Source: Labilibacter marinus (GTDB lineage: Bacteria > Bacteroidota > Bacteroidia > Bacteroidales > Marinilabiliaceae). From it: 34,400 nucleotides of DNA. Below the pieces are notes generated by a model that made no database searches, was not told the origin of the DNA, and saw nothing but the letters and a program-made list of their open reading frames with translations. The stretch covers positions 1 to 34,400 of the forward strand of contig NZ_LXYE02000067.1 in the NCBI RefSeq assembly GCF_001659685.2. The letters run 5' to 3'. A program made the translations under genes and the position numbers. Shown in pieces: positions 7,128 through 17,211 of the stretch (within the stretch, counting starts at the first letter, position 1; the number at the start of each line of letters is the position of its first letter).

Positions 7128-7649
7128 TTATTTATCCGGATCAATTTCAAATAAAACCTGATCTTTCATGACTGTATCATCCGCTTTTGCATGGATTGAT
7201 TTTATTTTTCCATTAACAGGACTTGTTATTTCATTCTGCATTTTCATGGCCTCCAGTATCATTATCGGCTCTCCTTTATGCACTTCCTGACCTTCACTCA
7301 TTAATACAGCAACGATCTCTCCTGGTAATGGAGCATTTACCTTCGAAACTTTAACACCTGCATTTTTGGCTATCTTCTCCTTACGCTTACTGGCTAACTC
7401 AGTATCAATAGTAAAATCATAAGTATTACCATTAATCATCACAGAAACCTCATTCTGTTTTAAATTAACCACCTCACCTATATGGGTCTGATTATCAATT
7501 TTTATTAACACTTCGTCGTTATTGATACCCTCAACTTCGACAGAAGCTTTTTTGTTATTTATCTTATAAATTTCATTATCTCTAATCTGAACACTAACTT
7601 TTTTTTCTCCCGTTAGCGTGTAATTTTTGGTATGACGTAATAACTTCAT
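7128..7649 (-). CDS. Biotin carboxyl carrier protein of acyl-CoA carboxylase
   Basis: A 173-residue carrier subunit. The last 75 residues are a biotinyl domain with the motif EAMKM; the acceptor is Lys136, preceded by APLPGEIVAVLMSEGQEVHKGE. The first 90 residues hold beta-rich segments (VSVQIRDNEIYKI; NEVSVMINGNTYDF) like the BT domain that links carrier and carboxylase subunits in multi-subunit propionyl-CoA and methylcrotonyl-CoA carboxylases. The start is set at the ATG at 7647-7649; the frame continues upstream only to a TTG (7670). It is last in the carboxylase cluster, 56 bases after the biotin carboxylase gene. Confidence 0.92.
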   Translation of the reverse strand: MKLLRHTKNYTLTGEKKVSVQIRDNEIYKINNKKASVEVEGINNDEVLIKIDNQTHIGEVVNLKQNEVSVMINGNTYDFTIDTELASKRKEKIAKNAGVKVSKVNAPLPGEIVAVLMSEGQEVHKGEPIMILEAMKMQNEITSPVNGKIKSIHAKADDTVMKDQVLFEIDPDK

Positions 7650-7705
7650 TCTATTTTGTTTTAAAGACAAAAGACACCGTAATTCAACCTCTTGATAAAA
7701 TTCAA

Positions 7706-9196
7706 CTACCCTTTAATTTTTTTACTCATTGCCCAGGCCGAAACTGGTTTGTCGTCTAATTCATCAGAATTAATTTTAGCCTGCTCTTGCAAATAAGCTT
7801 CCATAGCTAAAACAGCGGCTGCCACCAATTCGTTATCTTCCTGATAGAAGCTTTGAGTTAAATCAGTTTCAATAAACGAAGTAGTATATTTCCCTTTCAC
7901 AAACGAAGGCGTTTGCATTACTTGCTTAAAGAATGGCAAGGTTGTTTTTACCCCTTTTATAGTGGTATTATTTAAAACGGTACGACAGTTTTTAATGGCT
8001 TCGTTCCTTGTTTTACCAGTAATAATAAGTTTGGCTACTAAAGAATCAAAACTTGAAACAACCACTTTACCAGCTTGATACCCTGAATCACATCTTAAAT
8101 ACTTGCGCGTAGGAATATCCATTTGCTCCACCAAACCTGTTGATGGTGCAAAGCCAGACTGAACATCTTCGGCATTAACACGAAGCTCCATAGCCCAACC
8201 TTTAATTTTAATATCCTCTTGCTTTAGGCTCAGCTTTTCGCCTTCCGCAATTTTAATTTGCAGTTCTATAATATCAACTCCTGTTATTTCTTCTGTAATG
8301 GGATGCTCTACTTGAACACGCGTATTCATTTCCATGAAATAATGGTTCAGATCATCATCCAACAAAAACTCAACAGTACCTGCACTATAGTAATTAGTCG
8401 CCTTACATATCTTCACCGCATCGGCTCCAATTTTCTGGCGTAATTCCTCAGATAGGGCCGCAGAAGGGGCTTCTTCTAAAAGCTTTTGGTGCTTACGCTG
8501 AATACTACATTCGCGCTCGTATAAATGAATGATATTCCCATGTTTGTCTGCCATTACCTGAAACTCCACATGGCGTGGATTCTCTACATATTTTTCAATT
8601 AACATAGAGTCATTATCAAATAATGCTTTGGCTTCGTTAGTGGCTAATTTAAACATTAACGGCAGTTCTGCTTTTTTACGAACCACTCGCATACCTTTAC
8701 CTCCACCACCAGCAACCGCTTTTAAAATTATTGGGTAACCAATAATCTTAGCTGTTTCTTCAGCTTCCTCAATCTTGGTAATTACACCCTTACTTCCCTG
8801 AAGCACAGGTATGTCATTTTTGAGTGCCATATCACGAGCCATTCCTTTATTTCCCATTTGGTTAATGGCTTTTGAAGACGGCCCTATAAAAATGATATTA
8901 TTTCGCTCACATTCTCTGGGTAAAAATGGATTTTCTGAAAGGAATCCGTACCCTGGATGAATAGCATCTATCTTATTTTCTAATGCAACTTCAATTAATT
9001 TATCAATGTTAGTATAAACATTGATATAGGTATTGTCTGAAACATCAATTACCTCATCTGCATGATCTAAATGCAAGGCATTAGGTTCGTGATGAGAAAG
9101 AAACATATATGTCTTTATACCCATTTGCTTTGCAGTACGTGCAATTCGAATGGCTATTTCTCCTCGATTGGCAATTAAAATTGATTTAATTTTCAT
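7706..9196 (-). CDS. accC: Biotin carboxylase subunit of acyl-CoA carboxylase
   Basis: A 496-residue ATP-dependent biotin carboxylase that charges the carrier protein's biotin with bicarbonate. Order of domains: N-terminal KIKSILIANRGEIAIRIAR; the Gly-rich ATP loop AVAGGGGKGMRVV in the ATP-grasp domain; RECSIQRKHQKLLEEAPS; the active-site stretch MEMNTRVQVEHPITEEITG; then the C-terminal domain (RVNAEDVQSGFAPSTG). It is longer than E. coli AccC (449) by a C-terminal extension of about 45 residues (QEDNELVAAAVLAMEAYLQEQ...), as in acyl-CoA carboxylase alpha chains. The carrier gene follows; the carboxyltransferase gene lies 284 bases upstream on the same strand. Confidence 0.95.
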   Translation of the reverse strand: MKIKSILIANRGEIAIRIARTAKQMGIKTYMFLSHHEPNALHLDHADEVIDVSDNTYINVYTNIDKLIEVALENKIDAIHPGYGFLSENPFLPRECERNNIIFIGPSSKAINQMGNKGMARDMALKNDIPVLQGSKGVITKIEEAEETAKIIGYPIILKAVAGGGGKGMRVVRKKAELPLMFKLATNEAKALFDNDSMLIEKYVENPRHVEFQVMADKHGNIIHLYERECSIQRKHQKLLEEAPSAALSEELRQKIGADAVKICKATNYYSAGTVEFLLDDDLNHYFMEMNTRVQVEHPITEEITGVDIIELQIKIAEGEKLSLKQEDIKIKGWAMELRVNAEDVQSGFAPSTGLVEQMDIPTRKYLRCDSGYQAGKVVVSSFDSLVAKLIITGKTRNEAIKNCRTVLNNTTIKGVKTTLPFFKQVMQTPSFVKGKYTTSFIETDLTQSFYQEDNELVAAAVLAMEAYLQEQAKINSDELDDKPVSAWAMSKKIKG

Positions 9197-9480
9197 GCGT
9201 TTATATTTTAATTTTTATGATCGCATGGAACTCGCAAAATTTAATCATCCTCTTGTTTGAGTAATCTTTTATCCTGCTTGTTTCATCTCATAATAATTCT
9301 AACAATCAAACGTATTCGATGTAACTCCCAATCGTATTCTGCCTAAGTAATAAAGGCTTCTCTCGGGGCGTTTCACGATATACTTTATATTAGTGTTATG
9401 ATGAAAGTACAAAGACGCTTACTTCAAAACTTAACTTGTGAAGTTTTTATTCTTTATACTTCTACCCTTTATGCTAAATT

Positions 9481-11022
9481 CTATAATGGAATATTTCCGT
9501 GTTTACGTGCTGGGTTTTGCTCTACTTTATTCTCCAGCAAAGCAAAAGCATTAATAATTACTTCTCTCGTTTCCGAAGGATCTATCACTTCATCGATGTA
9601 TCCTTTTTCATCCGCCACATAAGGATTAGCTACATTTTCTTTATAATCAGCTATTAACTTACGTTTTAGTTCTTCAGGGTCCTTAGCGTTTAATAATTCT
9701 TTTCTGTTCAGAATTTTAACGGCCCCTTCTGGTCCCATAACCGCAACTTCTGCAGTTGGCCAAGCAAAGTTAAAGTCGCCACCCATATTCTTACTATTCA
9801 TTACAATATAAGCACCTCCAAAAGCTTTACGTAAGATAACAGTAACCTTAGGCACAGTAGCCTCGGCAAAAGCATATAATAGTTTTGCTCCGTGCATGAT
9901 AATTGCATTTTGCTCCTGACTTTTACCCGGCATAAAACCTGGCACATCCTCAAGCACTAAAACAGGAATATTAAAAGAATCGCAAAAGCGCACAAAACGA
10001 GCTGCTTTTTTAGAAGCGTTAATATCTAAACATCCTGCCATTACTTTAGGCTGATTAGCTACTACACCAACTACTTGATTATTTAAACGAGCTAAGCCAA
10101 TAACTATATTCTGTGCATGATTTTCCCCAATCTCAAAGAAAGATCCCTTATCAACAATCAGTTGAATTACCTCAACAACATCGTATGGCTTATTGGGATC
10201 ATCTGGTAAAAGCAAAGAAAGTTTTTCGGGTTTACCTGGCTCCACATCTTCTTTCTTCTTAACTGGCGGATGCTCTACATTATTGGACGGCAAATAACTA
10301 AGCAGCTTTTTCACCCCCATTAAGGTATGTTCTTCATCACTAAAAATCATATCAGCCACACCACTTTCCGTAGCATGTACTTCAGCACCACCTAAATCTT
10401 CAAAAGTAACATCTTCGTTTAGTACCTCTTTTACAACCTCAGGCCCAGTTACAAACATATATGATGTATCTCTGGTCATGAACCTAAAATCGGTTAACGC
10501 AGGCGAATAAACAGCTCCTCCGGCAGCAGGCCCTAGAATAACAGAGATTTGAGGAATGACACCAGAACTCTTTACGTTTTGCATAAAAATACCAGCATAA
10601 CCAGCCAAACTAGCTACCCCTTCCTGAATTCTCGCTCCACCTGAATCAATCAAACCAATAATTGGATGACCCATTTTAAGCGACATCTCCTGTACTTTTT
10701 GGATTTTTCGAGCATGTACGGTTCCTAACGAACCTCCCATAAAGGTAAAGTCTTGTGCAAACACAAATACTTTTCTACCATTTACGGTTCCGTAACCTAC
10801 AATTACTCCGTCACCATATTTTTTTTCATCTTCTTTACCAAGAGGTTTTACAAAAGCATCTACCTCACGGAAGCTACCTTCATCCATCAAGAAATCAATT
10901 CTTTCTCGTGCCGTAAGCTTGCCCTTTGCGTGCTGTTTTGCAAAATAATTCTCGTCGTATTGACTCTCTAAGGCTTCTTTTCGAGCGTGAAACCTTTTAA
11001 ATGGGATTCTATTATCGTTCAT
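9481..11022 (-). CDS. pccB: Acyl-CoA carboxylase carboxyltransferase, probably propionyl-CoA carboxylase beta chain
   Basis: A 513-residue carboxyltransferase with fused N- and C-terminal crotonase-type halves. It moves the carboxyl group from biotin to an acyl-CoA. Motifs: GKLTARERIDFLMDEGSFRE, FTFMGGSLGTVHARKI, GLIDSGGARIQEGVASLAGY, ILGPAAGGAVYSPALTDF with the first oxyanion hole, and RKAFGGAYIVMNSK with the second; the Zn finger of AccD is absent. Length and motifs fit propionyl-CoA carboxylase or methylmalonyl-CoA decarboxylase beta chains; substrate cannot be fixed from sequence. Carrier and biotin carboxylase genes next door, with no Na+-pump subunits in sight, favour the soluble carboxylase, which would serve propionate/succinate metabolism. 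Confidence 0.93.
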   Translation of the reverse strand: MNDNRIPFKRFHARKEALESQYDENYFAKQHAKGKLTARERIDFLMDEGSFREVDAFVKPLGKEDEKKYGDGVIVGYGTVNGRKVFVFAQDFTFMGGSLGTVHARKIQKVQEMSLKMGHPIIGLIDSGGARIQEGVASLAGYAGIFMQNVKSSGVIPQISVILGPAAGGAVYSPALTDFRFMTRDTSYMFVTGPEVVKEVLNEDVTFEDLGGAEVHATESGVADMIFSDEEHTLMGVKKLLSYLPSNNVEHPPVKKKEDVEPGKPEKLSLLLPDDPNKPYDVVEVIQLIVDKGSFFEIGENHAQNIVIGLARLNNQVVGVVANQPKVMAGCLDINASKKAARFVRFCDSFNIPVLVLEDVPGFMPGKSQEQNAIIMHGAKLLYAFAEATVPKVTVILRKAFGGAYIVMNSKNMGGDFNFAWPTAEVAVMGPEGAVKILNRKELLNAKDPEELKRKLIADYKENVANPYVADEKGYIDEVIDPSETREVIINAFALLENKVEQNPARKHGNIPL

Positions 11023-11232
11023 TTTTTTCTTAATTGATTATTGCCTTACTACTAATGCAACAATTTATAAGTACTGTGTTCTAAGCTATTAAATAAAATT
11101 ACAACTCTATCTTGGATTAAGATTCTGTAAAATCAACGTTACCATAACACATAAACCTTTTTAATTGTTCTTTCAAGACGGTTTTAATGATGTAAAGAAA
11201 GTGAAAAAAGAAGCAATATATGTTTTATAACA

Positions 11233-11240
11233 TACATTTG
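11233..11240 (+). promoter_or_regulatory. -7 promoter element of the TonB receptor operon
   Basis: TACATTTG fully matches TAnnTTTG and sits about 50-100 bases before the two candidate starts. No TTG occurs at the expected upstream distance, so activation by another factor is possible. Confidence 0.4.
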
Positions 11241-11343
11241 CAAAATAAACATAAGTTATAAGTCGGGACTAAATAGTAAGATTATAAGGTACATGATTAA
11301 AAATTGCATTCTTATTCTTATGTTTGGTCTGTATTACATTAGG

Positions 11344-14223
11344 ATGAAAGAAGTTTTTTATAAATTATTATTAGTCAGTATTCTTTTTAACTACCCCTGT
11401 GCCTTTAAAGCTAAAGCGCAAAATAATTTATTTTATCAGGGAAAGGTTATTGAAAAAGAATCCAGAGAGCCTATTATCATGGCCAATGTTCTTATTTTAG
11501 AACTCAATCGTTGGCAAATAACGGATGAAAATGGCTACTTCTCTTTTTCTAATATTCCTCAAGGAAACTACACTTTCATCGTTAATATTTTAGGATATAC
11601 ATCCATAGAGCAACGATTAGAACTTCTTTCAAACACCAACAGTGCGTTGTTTAAACTGGAAAAGCTATCTCTACAAATCGAAGAAATTGTGGTGAATGGT
11701 GAAGAAGCTAACCTAGGCTCATCCACAAAAATAAATCAATCGGCCATACAGCATATACAGCCCAAAAGTCTTAAGGACATTATTGATTTGGTTCCAGGGC
11801 ATTTAAGTTCTAATCCTACCTTAGCAAAACCGTTACAAGTTTCAATTAGAGATTTAGACATAGGAAATACGGATCCCAATAGTGCATTTGGTGCTGCTAT
11901 TTATGTTGATGGCGCTCCTATTTCCAACAATGCCAACATGCAGGTATTTTCTACTTCAATGGATGGACTGAACTTACATACCCCAACCGTGGCAGGTAAA
12001 GGAATTGATTTAAGAAGTATATCCGGAGAAAACATAGAATCTGTTGAGGTAATAAGAGGTATTCCCTCAGTTGAATACAGCGACTTAAGTTCTGGTGCTG
12101 TTATTATTAAAAGTAAAATAGGCACAACACCTTTGCGCATTAGAGCTACATCCGATTTAAACACAAAAACCCTATCCGCAGGTAAAGGAATAGGATTAAA
12201 GAGTAAAACAGGTGTTTTTAATTTAAATGTTGATTATGCACAGGCGTATCCTGATATAAAGAAAAAATACAAAGGCTATAAGCGCATTAACACACAAGTA
12301 GGTTATAGTTCAAGCATTTTCGATAAAAACAAACCTTTAACTTTTAATATAAAGCTGGACTACCAAACGACTATTGATAATGAAAAAACTGACCCTCAGT
12401 TTACAACAGAAGAAATGTACAACTCCGAATATCAAAGATTTAGAACAAATATTTTTGGGAAGTGGCAATTAAACTCCAAGTTAATAACAAATATAGAATA
12501 TAACTTTAGTGGCAATTATTCTCATCAAAAAGATCATTATAAAAAAATTATTTCTTCTGATATATTTCCTTTAGCCAGCTCTTTAGTTGAGGGCGAACAT
12601 GAAGCAGAATACTTGCCGTCAAATTATTTATCTGATACCCGAATTGATGGTAAACCGTTTTCGTTATTGGCCAAACTTAAGGTATCTAAATCTGTTAAAT
12701 CGGAACACTTATTTAATAAGATATTACTGGGTTACGAATGGAGAATGGAAGGAAATAATGGTTTAGGAAGAGTATATGATATTAACCGTCCGCCTAAAGT
12801 TTCTACTTCTACCTATTTCAGTACTATTCGACCAAGATCGTTAAAGGAGATTCCTAATATAAATAATTACTCCTTATACATTGAGGATAAACTGAATTTA
12901 CAGATTGGAAAGACTAAACTCATCACTCAGGCAGGCCTACGCTACAACTACTTAAAAGCTTCTAAAACTAACTACTATTCGTGGGAACCCAGAGTTAATT
13001 TAAAATATTCGGTTTACAATAACAATAAGACTTTCTTGCAACATTTAGGGTTTAGATTTGGCTACGGTATTGCCACCAAACTACCTGGGCTTATTCATTT
13101 ATTTCCGGACAAAGCATACTTTGATAAATTAAGCTTTAACCACTATAACGAAGTAGATCCCAGTACTTCATTAGCTGTGTATAAAACACAAATAATCAAT
13201 AACACGAACAATCCTAAACTTACTCCATTCAGTAATATTAAAAGAGAAGCGGGAATCGATTTTAAGATAAAGGGGATAGACGCCAAGATAACTGCATATT
13301 CTGAAAAACAGACTGGTGGCATAAGCTTTAATTCAATTCCCTTAATCATTAGCCATAATAAATACACCAACCTGGAAGGTGCACAAAATCCATATCTTAC
13401 CGATGATGGAGTATATTATACCTTAAATGGAGAAAACACAAAAGCCCCTATTGTAATTGACACCACATTTAATTTATACAAGGTGCCACAAAATGATAGA
13501 GTATTAATTAAAAAAGGAATAGAATATTTTATTGACTTAGGTAAACTAAATTTTATAAATACACAATTTATCTTAAATGGTGCGTGGATGAATATTGAAT
13601 CGTACAACACTCAAAACAAATACAATTTTGAATCGGACCTACACAATGGAAAACCATACCCTTACCTACCTGTATTTCCTGCTGGAGAAAAAACCGAGAG
13701 ACATCGTTTCAACACTAACATTCAAGCAGTAACCTACATTCCTGCAGTAAGGCTAATTGCAACGTTAACAACACAAATAGTTTGGTTTGAAAAATACCAA
13801 AACAAATGGGAAGACAATAAAGACAATCCATATGTATATGTAGTTGAAGATGGCAAAATAATTGAAGTAGATAACGTATACTCCTATGTAAATTACACTA
13901 CGAAAGTAACTAAAAACATTAACCCTATTGGCTACTATGGTAAAGATGGAAAATATTACAATTGGAACGTGAACCCAAATGATGAACCCTATCGGAAAAT
14001 GGTTGAAACTAAGCCTCAAGGAATTTATATAGAGGAAAGTTATCCAGTGCGTTTCCAGTTTAATTTTAAACTTACTAAAGAAATTGGAGACCATTTAAAA
14101 CTTGCATTTATGGCCAATAACTTCTTAAATACTCGCCCCAAATACCAATACAAACGCTATAATGGTTACACTTTGCTAAACCAACAATTGTATTTTGGTG
14201 CTGAATTGGTTTTAGAACTATAA
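11344..14223 (+). CDS. TonB-dependent outer-membrane receptor with carboxypeptidase-regulatory-like N-domain
   Basis: An outer-membrane active-transport protein, about 959 residues from this start. MKEVFYKLLLVSILF...AKAQ is a signal peptide; an upstream in-frame ATG at 11293 would add 17 hydrophobic residues and spoil it. Next is a CarboxypepD_reg-like beta-sandwich (about 28-110: GKVIEKESREPIIMANVLI, TDENGYFSFSNIPQGNYTF), the plug (about 130-255, with AIYVDGAPISN and ESVEVIRGIPSVEYSDLSSG), then a 22-strand-type barrel rich in Tyr/Asn, ending YFGAELVLEL. The architecture is SusC-like, yet no SusD gene follows; a DUF4876 lipoprotein and a second barrel protein follow instead. The substrate is unknown: iron chelate, peptide or glycan are all possible. 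Confidence 0.9.
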   Translation: MKEVFYKLLLVSILFNYPCAFKAKAQNNLFYQGKVIEKESREPIIMANVLILELNRWQITDENGYFSFSNIPQGNYTFIVNILGYTSIEQRLELLSNTNSALFKLEKLSLQIEEIVVNGEEANLGSSTKINQSAIQHIQPKSLKDIIDLVPGHLSSNPTLAKPLQVSIRDLDIGNTDPNSAFGAAIYVDGAPISNNANMQVFSTSMDGLNLHTPTVAGKGIDLRSISGENIESVEVIRGIPSVEYSDLSSGAVIIKSKIGTTPLRIRATSDLNTKTLSAGKGIGLKSKTGVFNLNVDYAQAYPDIKKKYKGYKRINTQVGYSSSIFDKNKPLTFNIKLDYQTTIDNEKTDPQFTTEEMYNSEYQRFRTNIFGKWQLNSKLITNIEYNFSGNYSHQKDHYKKIISSDIFPLASSLVEGEHEAEYLPSNYLSDTRIDGKPFSLLAKLKVSKSVKSEHLFNKILLGYEWRMEGNNGLGRVYDINRPPKVSTSTYFSTIRPRSLKEIPNINNYSLYIEDKLNLQIGKTKLITQAGLRYNYLKASKTNYYSWEPRVNLKYSVYNNNKTFLQHLGFRFGYGIATKLPGLIHLFPDKAYFDKLSFNHYNEVDPSTSLAVYKTQIINNTNNPKLTPFSNIKREAGIDFKIKGIDAKITAYSEKQTGGISFNSIPLIISHNKYTNLEGAQNPYLTDDGVYYTLNGENTKAPIVIDTTFNLYKVPQNDRVLIKKGIEYFIDLGKLNFINTQFILNGAWMNIESYNTQNKYNFESDLHNGKPYPYLPVFPAGEKTERHRFNTNIQAVTYIPAVRLIATLTTQIVWFEKYQNKWEDNKDNPYVYVVEDGKIIEVDNVYSYVNYTTKVTKNINPIGYYGKDGKYYNWNVNPNDEPYRKMVETKPQGIYIEESYPVRFQFNFKLTKEIGDHLKLAFMANNFLNTRPKYQYKRYNGYTLLNQQLYFGAELVLEL

Positions 14224-14305
14224 AAATTGTGATTATATTTACAGCCTTTCAATCTTACTTCCCCTACAACTAATCAATTCTATTTTAATTAAAATATCTG
14301 CATGG

Positions 14306-15511
14306 ATGAGAAGTTGTTTTAGATTAGTTAGCTTATTTTTATTGATAATACTATTGGTTAATTGTGATGATAAAATTGCAAAAGCTCATAAAGTTAATAT
14401 TCAGGTACAGTATAATAACAACATAACAGGTTCTGGGCTAGAAATGCTAAACGTTAATGCTGTAGGAGTCGACAATAAAATAAACAAAACGAATAGTACC
14501 GATGAAAGTGGAACTACTACTTTTAAACTTCCATCAGGTCTTTATAATTTTTCAGTAAGCTTTGTTAAAAACGGATATAACTACAATGGATATATCGAAA
14601 ACCAAGTAGTTAAAGAAGATGGCGATTCATTTACCATTGATTTAACCGAAAGCCTCCAACAAGGACTTGTTTTTAAGGAAATATACTATTCAGGATCAAG
14701 AACACCAGAAGGAAAAACTTACACTTCAGATCAGTTTTTAGAAATATACAATAATACAGATGAAGTTATTTATCTGGATGGATTAACTATCGGATCTCTG
14801 CAGCAGGCTGCTTCAAATGAAAACGACTGGATTAATAGCGCAAACAAAATTTTAAATAGAATTGCTTTACAGTGGCATGTAATGTATATCTTAGGCTCCG
14901 GTTACGATGTTTCATTACAACCATTTACCAGCGTAGTAATTGCTGTGGATGGCATCAACCACAAATCCGATCCAAATGGCAATCCCAATAGCCCTGTAGA
15001 TTTAGGTAATGCAAATTGGGAGGCATATTGTGGTGATTTTAATGGAGGTAAAGACCTCGATGCGGTAGGTGTGCCAAATTTAGAACTTTTATTTTCAACC
15101 AGACACTCTGCGAACGACTGGACAATTTCCCCAAATGGGAATAATTCAATTATCATGTTTAAGCTTCCTCAAATAAGTGATTATCCTACTTGGGGAGAAA
15201 ACCCAAACAACCGCAGTACAGAACCTGGAAGTTCCAGTTCAACTGAATTTCTTATGATCCCCAAAGAGTATGTTATTGATGCAGTTGAATTAGTGAGGCC
15301 TGATGATGGTAAGCAACATAAAAGCCTGCACAATGATATAGATGCTGGTAAAGTATGGTGTACTTCCTCTTTTAGCGGTAAAAGTATTCGCCGAAAGGTA
15401 AAAGAAATAGTGGATGGAAACGTTATATATCAAGATACGAATAACTCAAGCAATGACTTTTTGAGCGATCAGGATCCTACTCCCGGTATTCATCCTACAA
15501 GTGTAGATTAG
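14306..15511 (+). CDS. DUF4876-type lipoprotein with lamin-tail-like domain
   Basis: A 401-residue lipoprotein: hydrophobic leader with lipobox LLVNC (Cys20), then DD at +2/+3. Residues 28-115 look like a small transthyretin/carboxypeptidase-regulatory beta-sandwich (TDESGTTTFKLPSGLYNFSVS). Residues 121-165 (LVFKEIYYSG..., QFLEIYNNTDEVIYLDGLTI) match the opening of lamin-tail-like domains, and the remainder (LFSTRHSANDWTISPNGNNS; PKEYVIDAVELVRP; CTSSFSGKSIRRK) continues that theme. The whole fits DUF4876 as I recall it. It lies 82 bases after the receptor and 22 bases before the barrel gene. It probably sits on the outer membrane as the receptor's partner in SusD's place. The start ATG 14306 is in frame; an ATG at 14302 is out of frame. 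Confidence 0.75.
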   Translation: MRSCFRLVSLFLLIILLVNCDDKIAKAHKVNIQVQYNNNITGSGLEMLNVNAVGVDNKINKTNSTDESGTTTFKLPSGLYNFSVSFVKNGYNYNGYIENQVVKEDGDSFTIDLTESLQQGLVFKEIYYSGSRTPEGKTYTSDQFLEIYNNTDEVIYLDGLTIGSLQQAASNENDWINSANKILNRIALQWHVMYILGSGYDVSLQPFTSVVIAVDGINHKSDPNGNPNSPVDLGNANWEAYCGDFNGGKDLDAVGVPNLELLFSTRHSANDWTISPNGNNSIIMFKLPQISDYPTWGENPNNRSTEPGSSSSTEFLMIPKEYVIDAVELVRPDDGKQHKSLHNDIDAGKVWCTSSFSGKSIRRKVKEIVDGNVIYQDTNNSSNDFLSDQDPTPGIHPTSVD

Positions 15512-15533
15512 CAAAATATAGTATATTTAGCAC

Positions 15534-17105
15534 ATGCTAAACTCATGTACCAAGCTAACATCAAGAATAGTCATAATTACATTATGCTTTACACTGCAAT
15601 GCATTGGTTTTTATACCAATGCACAAAGTAAGGATACTTTAAAACATTATACCTCTTTAAACTATTCTATTGAGTATGCAGATATATGGCTGCAAAGTAA
15701 TCAGCCTGCTGCAATAAGCTATCAACCTTTTAATAAGCTAGCTACCATCAATGCCGGTTTTCTGCAAGCAGATAATTTATTCAAAAGTGTTTTTCATCCA
15801 ACATCGCAAACGCAATATAATTTAAGCAGCTCAGGTTACACAAAACTCAACCAGCTGAATTTATGGGGAAAAGCGCAGTATAAAAACACCAAACAGTCTG
15901 AACAAAAATGGAATAACACTACATTTATTTCAGAAGCTAATCCTTTTATTCATGGTGATTCAATTGGAGGTGACTACCAGCAAGATTTTTATTTATTAGA
16001 AGCCAGAATGGCTTACAGATCTGCCAGTAAGAAATATGATTGGGGATTAGGTTTAAATTATACAGTCAGCGATAAAACTAACCAATCTGACCCTCGCCCG
16101 CTGATTAAATCATTGCGGTTTAAATTAGAACCAGGGTTAATTATTCATCAACAGAAGTGGGATTATGGCATTAGCCTTAAATACGAAAGGTTAAGCGAAA
16201 CAACAGAAACAACACGAAATGATAAATCTGAAAATCATGCTTTGTTTCGCTTCATTGGAATGGGATTACATAAAAAAGAAACTCTTGGCACAGGCTACCC
16301 CGAAGATATAATGACCTATAATGGTTATAAAAAAGGCATTTCAATTCAATCTAAATACAAAGGCTTAGATTTTGAAAATTTAAGCATAGCTAGTTATGAA
16401 AAAACTTACGAAAGGGCTGCACAAGGATCTGTTGGACAACTTTTAACCGGAGACTATCACAATCACAAATACAACTTCACCAATATTCTTTTAATTAAAA
16501 AAGAGCAATTAATACATAATATTAAGCTAAACATTAGTCACAATCATATAAAAGGAATCTGGTTTTATCAAAAGGAAATTCCCCAATCACAATCATACAA
16601 CTTCGAAATATATGATAAAGCGGTAAGACACAAGAGAAAAATCACGCAAATAGAATCTTCATACGATTTTATAATCGAAGAAAACAACCTACCTCATTTA
16701 CAGGTGGAATCAGGCATTAAATTAACCTTCGACAAAACCGAGGTATTCCCAGAAAGCTATTATAACCAAGTCAACAATATACAGTTTAGCTCCAACATCA
16801 ATAAGTACTTGTATTTTGGTGGCATAAACCTGAAAATGAATTTAGCAGCTACATACCGCTTCAACTTAAGCAAGAGAATCTATATTGAAGATATTGAGCT
16901 AAAAGAACAAATTACTTACCCAGAATACTATTATAGTAGCGCTGATTTCCTTCAATTTAAGATTGGAATTACTACAGATTTGCTATGCCTGGCTGCGGAC
17001 AAATATATGCCTTATGCAAGCCTATACACTCAGCAACTATTTGTTACAGAAAATTCTAATAACCACAACCATAATTACTCCATTGGTATTGGTATTCTTT
17101 TTTAA
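15534..17105 (+). CDS. DUF6850-like outer-membrane beta-barrel protein
   Basis: A 523-residue exported protein (signal peptide through FYTNAQ, about residue 31) consisting of alternating amphipathic strands with many Tyr/Trp/Asn, such as ARMAYRSASKKYDWGLGLNYTV and KWDYGISLKYERLSE, and a C-terminal strand ending YSIGIGILF, the aromatic-terminated barrel signature. Position and pattern fit the DUF6850 barrels that I recall next to DUF4876 genes. There is no plug domain, so it is not itself a TonB receptor; it may be a passive pore or assembly partner. It lies 22 bases after the DUF4876 gene, is the last gene of the operon, and no clear hairpin terminator follows. Confidence 0.7.
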   Translation: MLNSCTKLTSRIVIITLCFTLQCIGFYTNAQSKDTLKHYTSLNYSIEYADIWLQSNQPAAISYQPFNKLATINAGFLQADNLFKSVFHPTSQTQYNLSSSGYTKLNQLNLWGKAQYKNTKQSEQKWNNTTFISEANPFIHGDSIGGDYQQDFYLLEARMAYRSASKKYDWGLGLNYTVSDKTNQSDPRPLIKSLRFKLEPGLIIHQQKWDYGISLKYERLSETTETTRNDKSENHALFRFIGMGLHKKETLGTGYPEDIMTYNGYKKGISIQSKYKGLDFENLSIASYEKTYERAAQGSVGQLLTGDYHNHKYNFTNILLIKKEQLIHNIKLNISHNHIKGIWFYQKEIPQSQSYNFEIYDKAVRHKRKITQIESSYDFIIEENNLPHLQVESGIKLTFDKTEVFPESYYNQVNNIQFSSNINKYLYFGGINLKMNLAATYRFNLSKRIYIEDIELKEQITYPEYYYSSADFLQFKIGITTDLLCLAADKYMPYASLYTQQLFVTENSNNHNHNYSIGIGILF

Positions 17106-17211
17106 AGTGGCATTTTTTTTCAATTTTCAGTCCGAAACACTCCTGTTTAAGTTCATTCGAATATTTTTCCATTTCATTTAAATAAGCCAAAGACTGCTTT
17201 AGGTCATATAA

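Noticed and set aside
9398-9622. 74-codon plus-strand frame
   Set aside because: Mostly antisense to the end of the carboxyltransferase gene; shadow frame.
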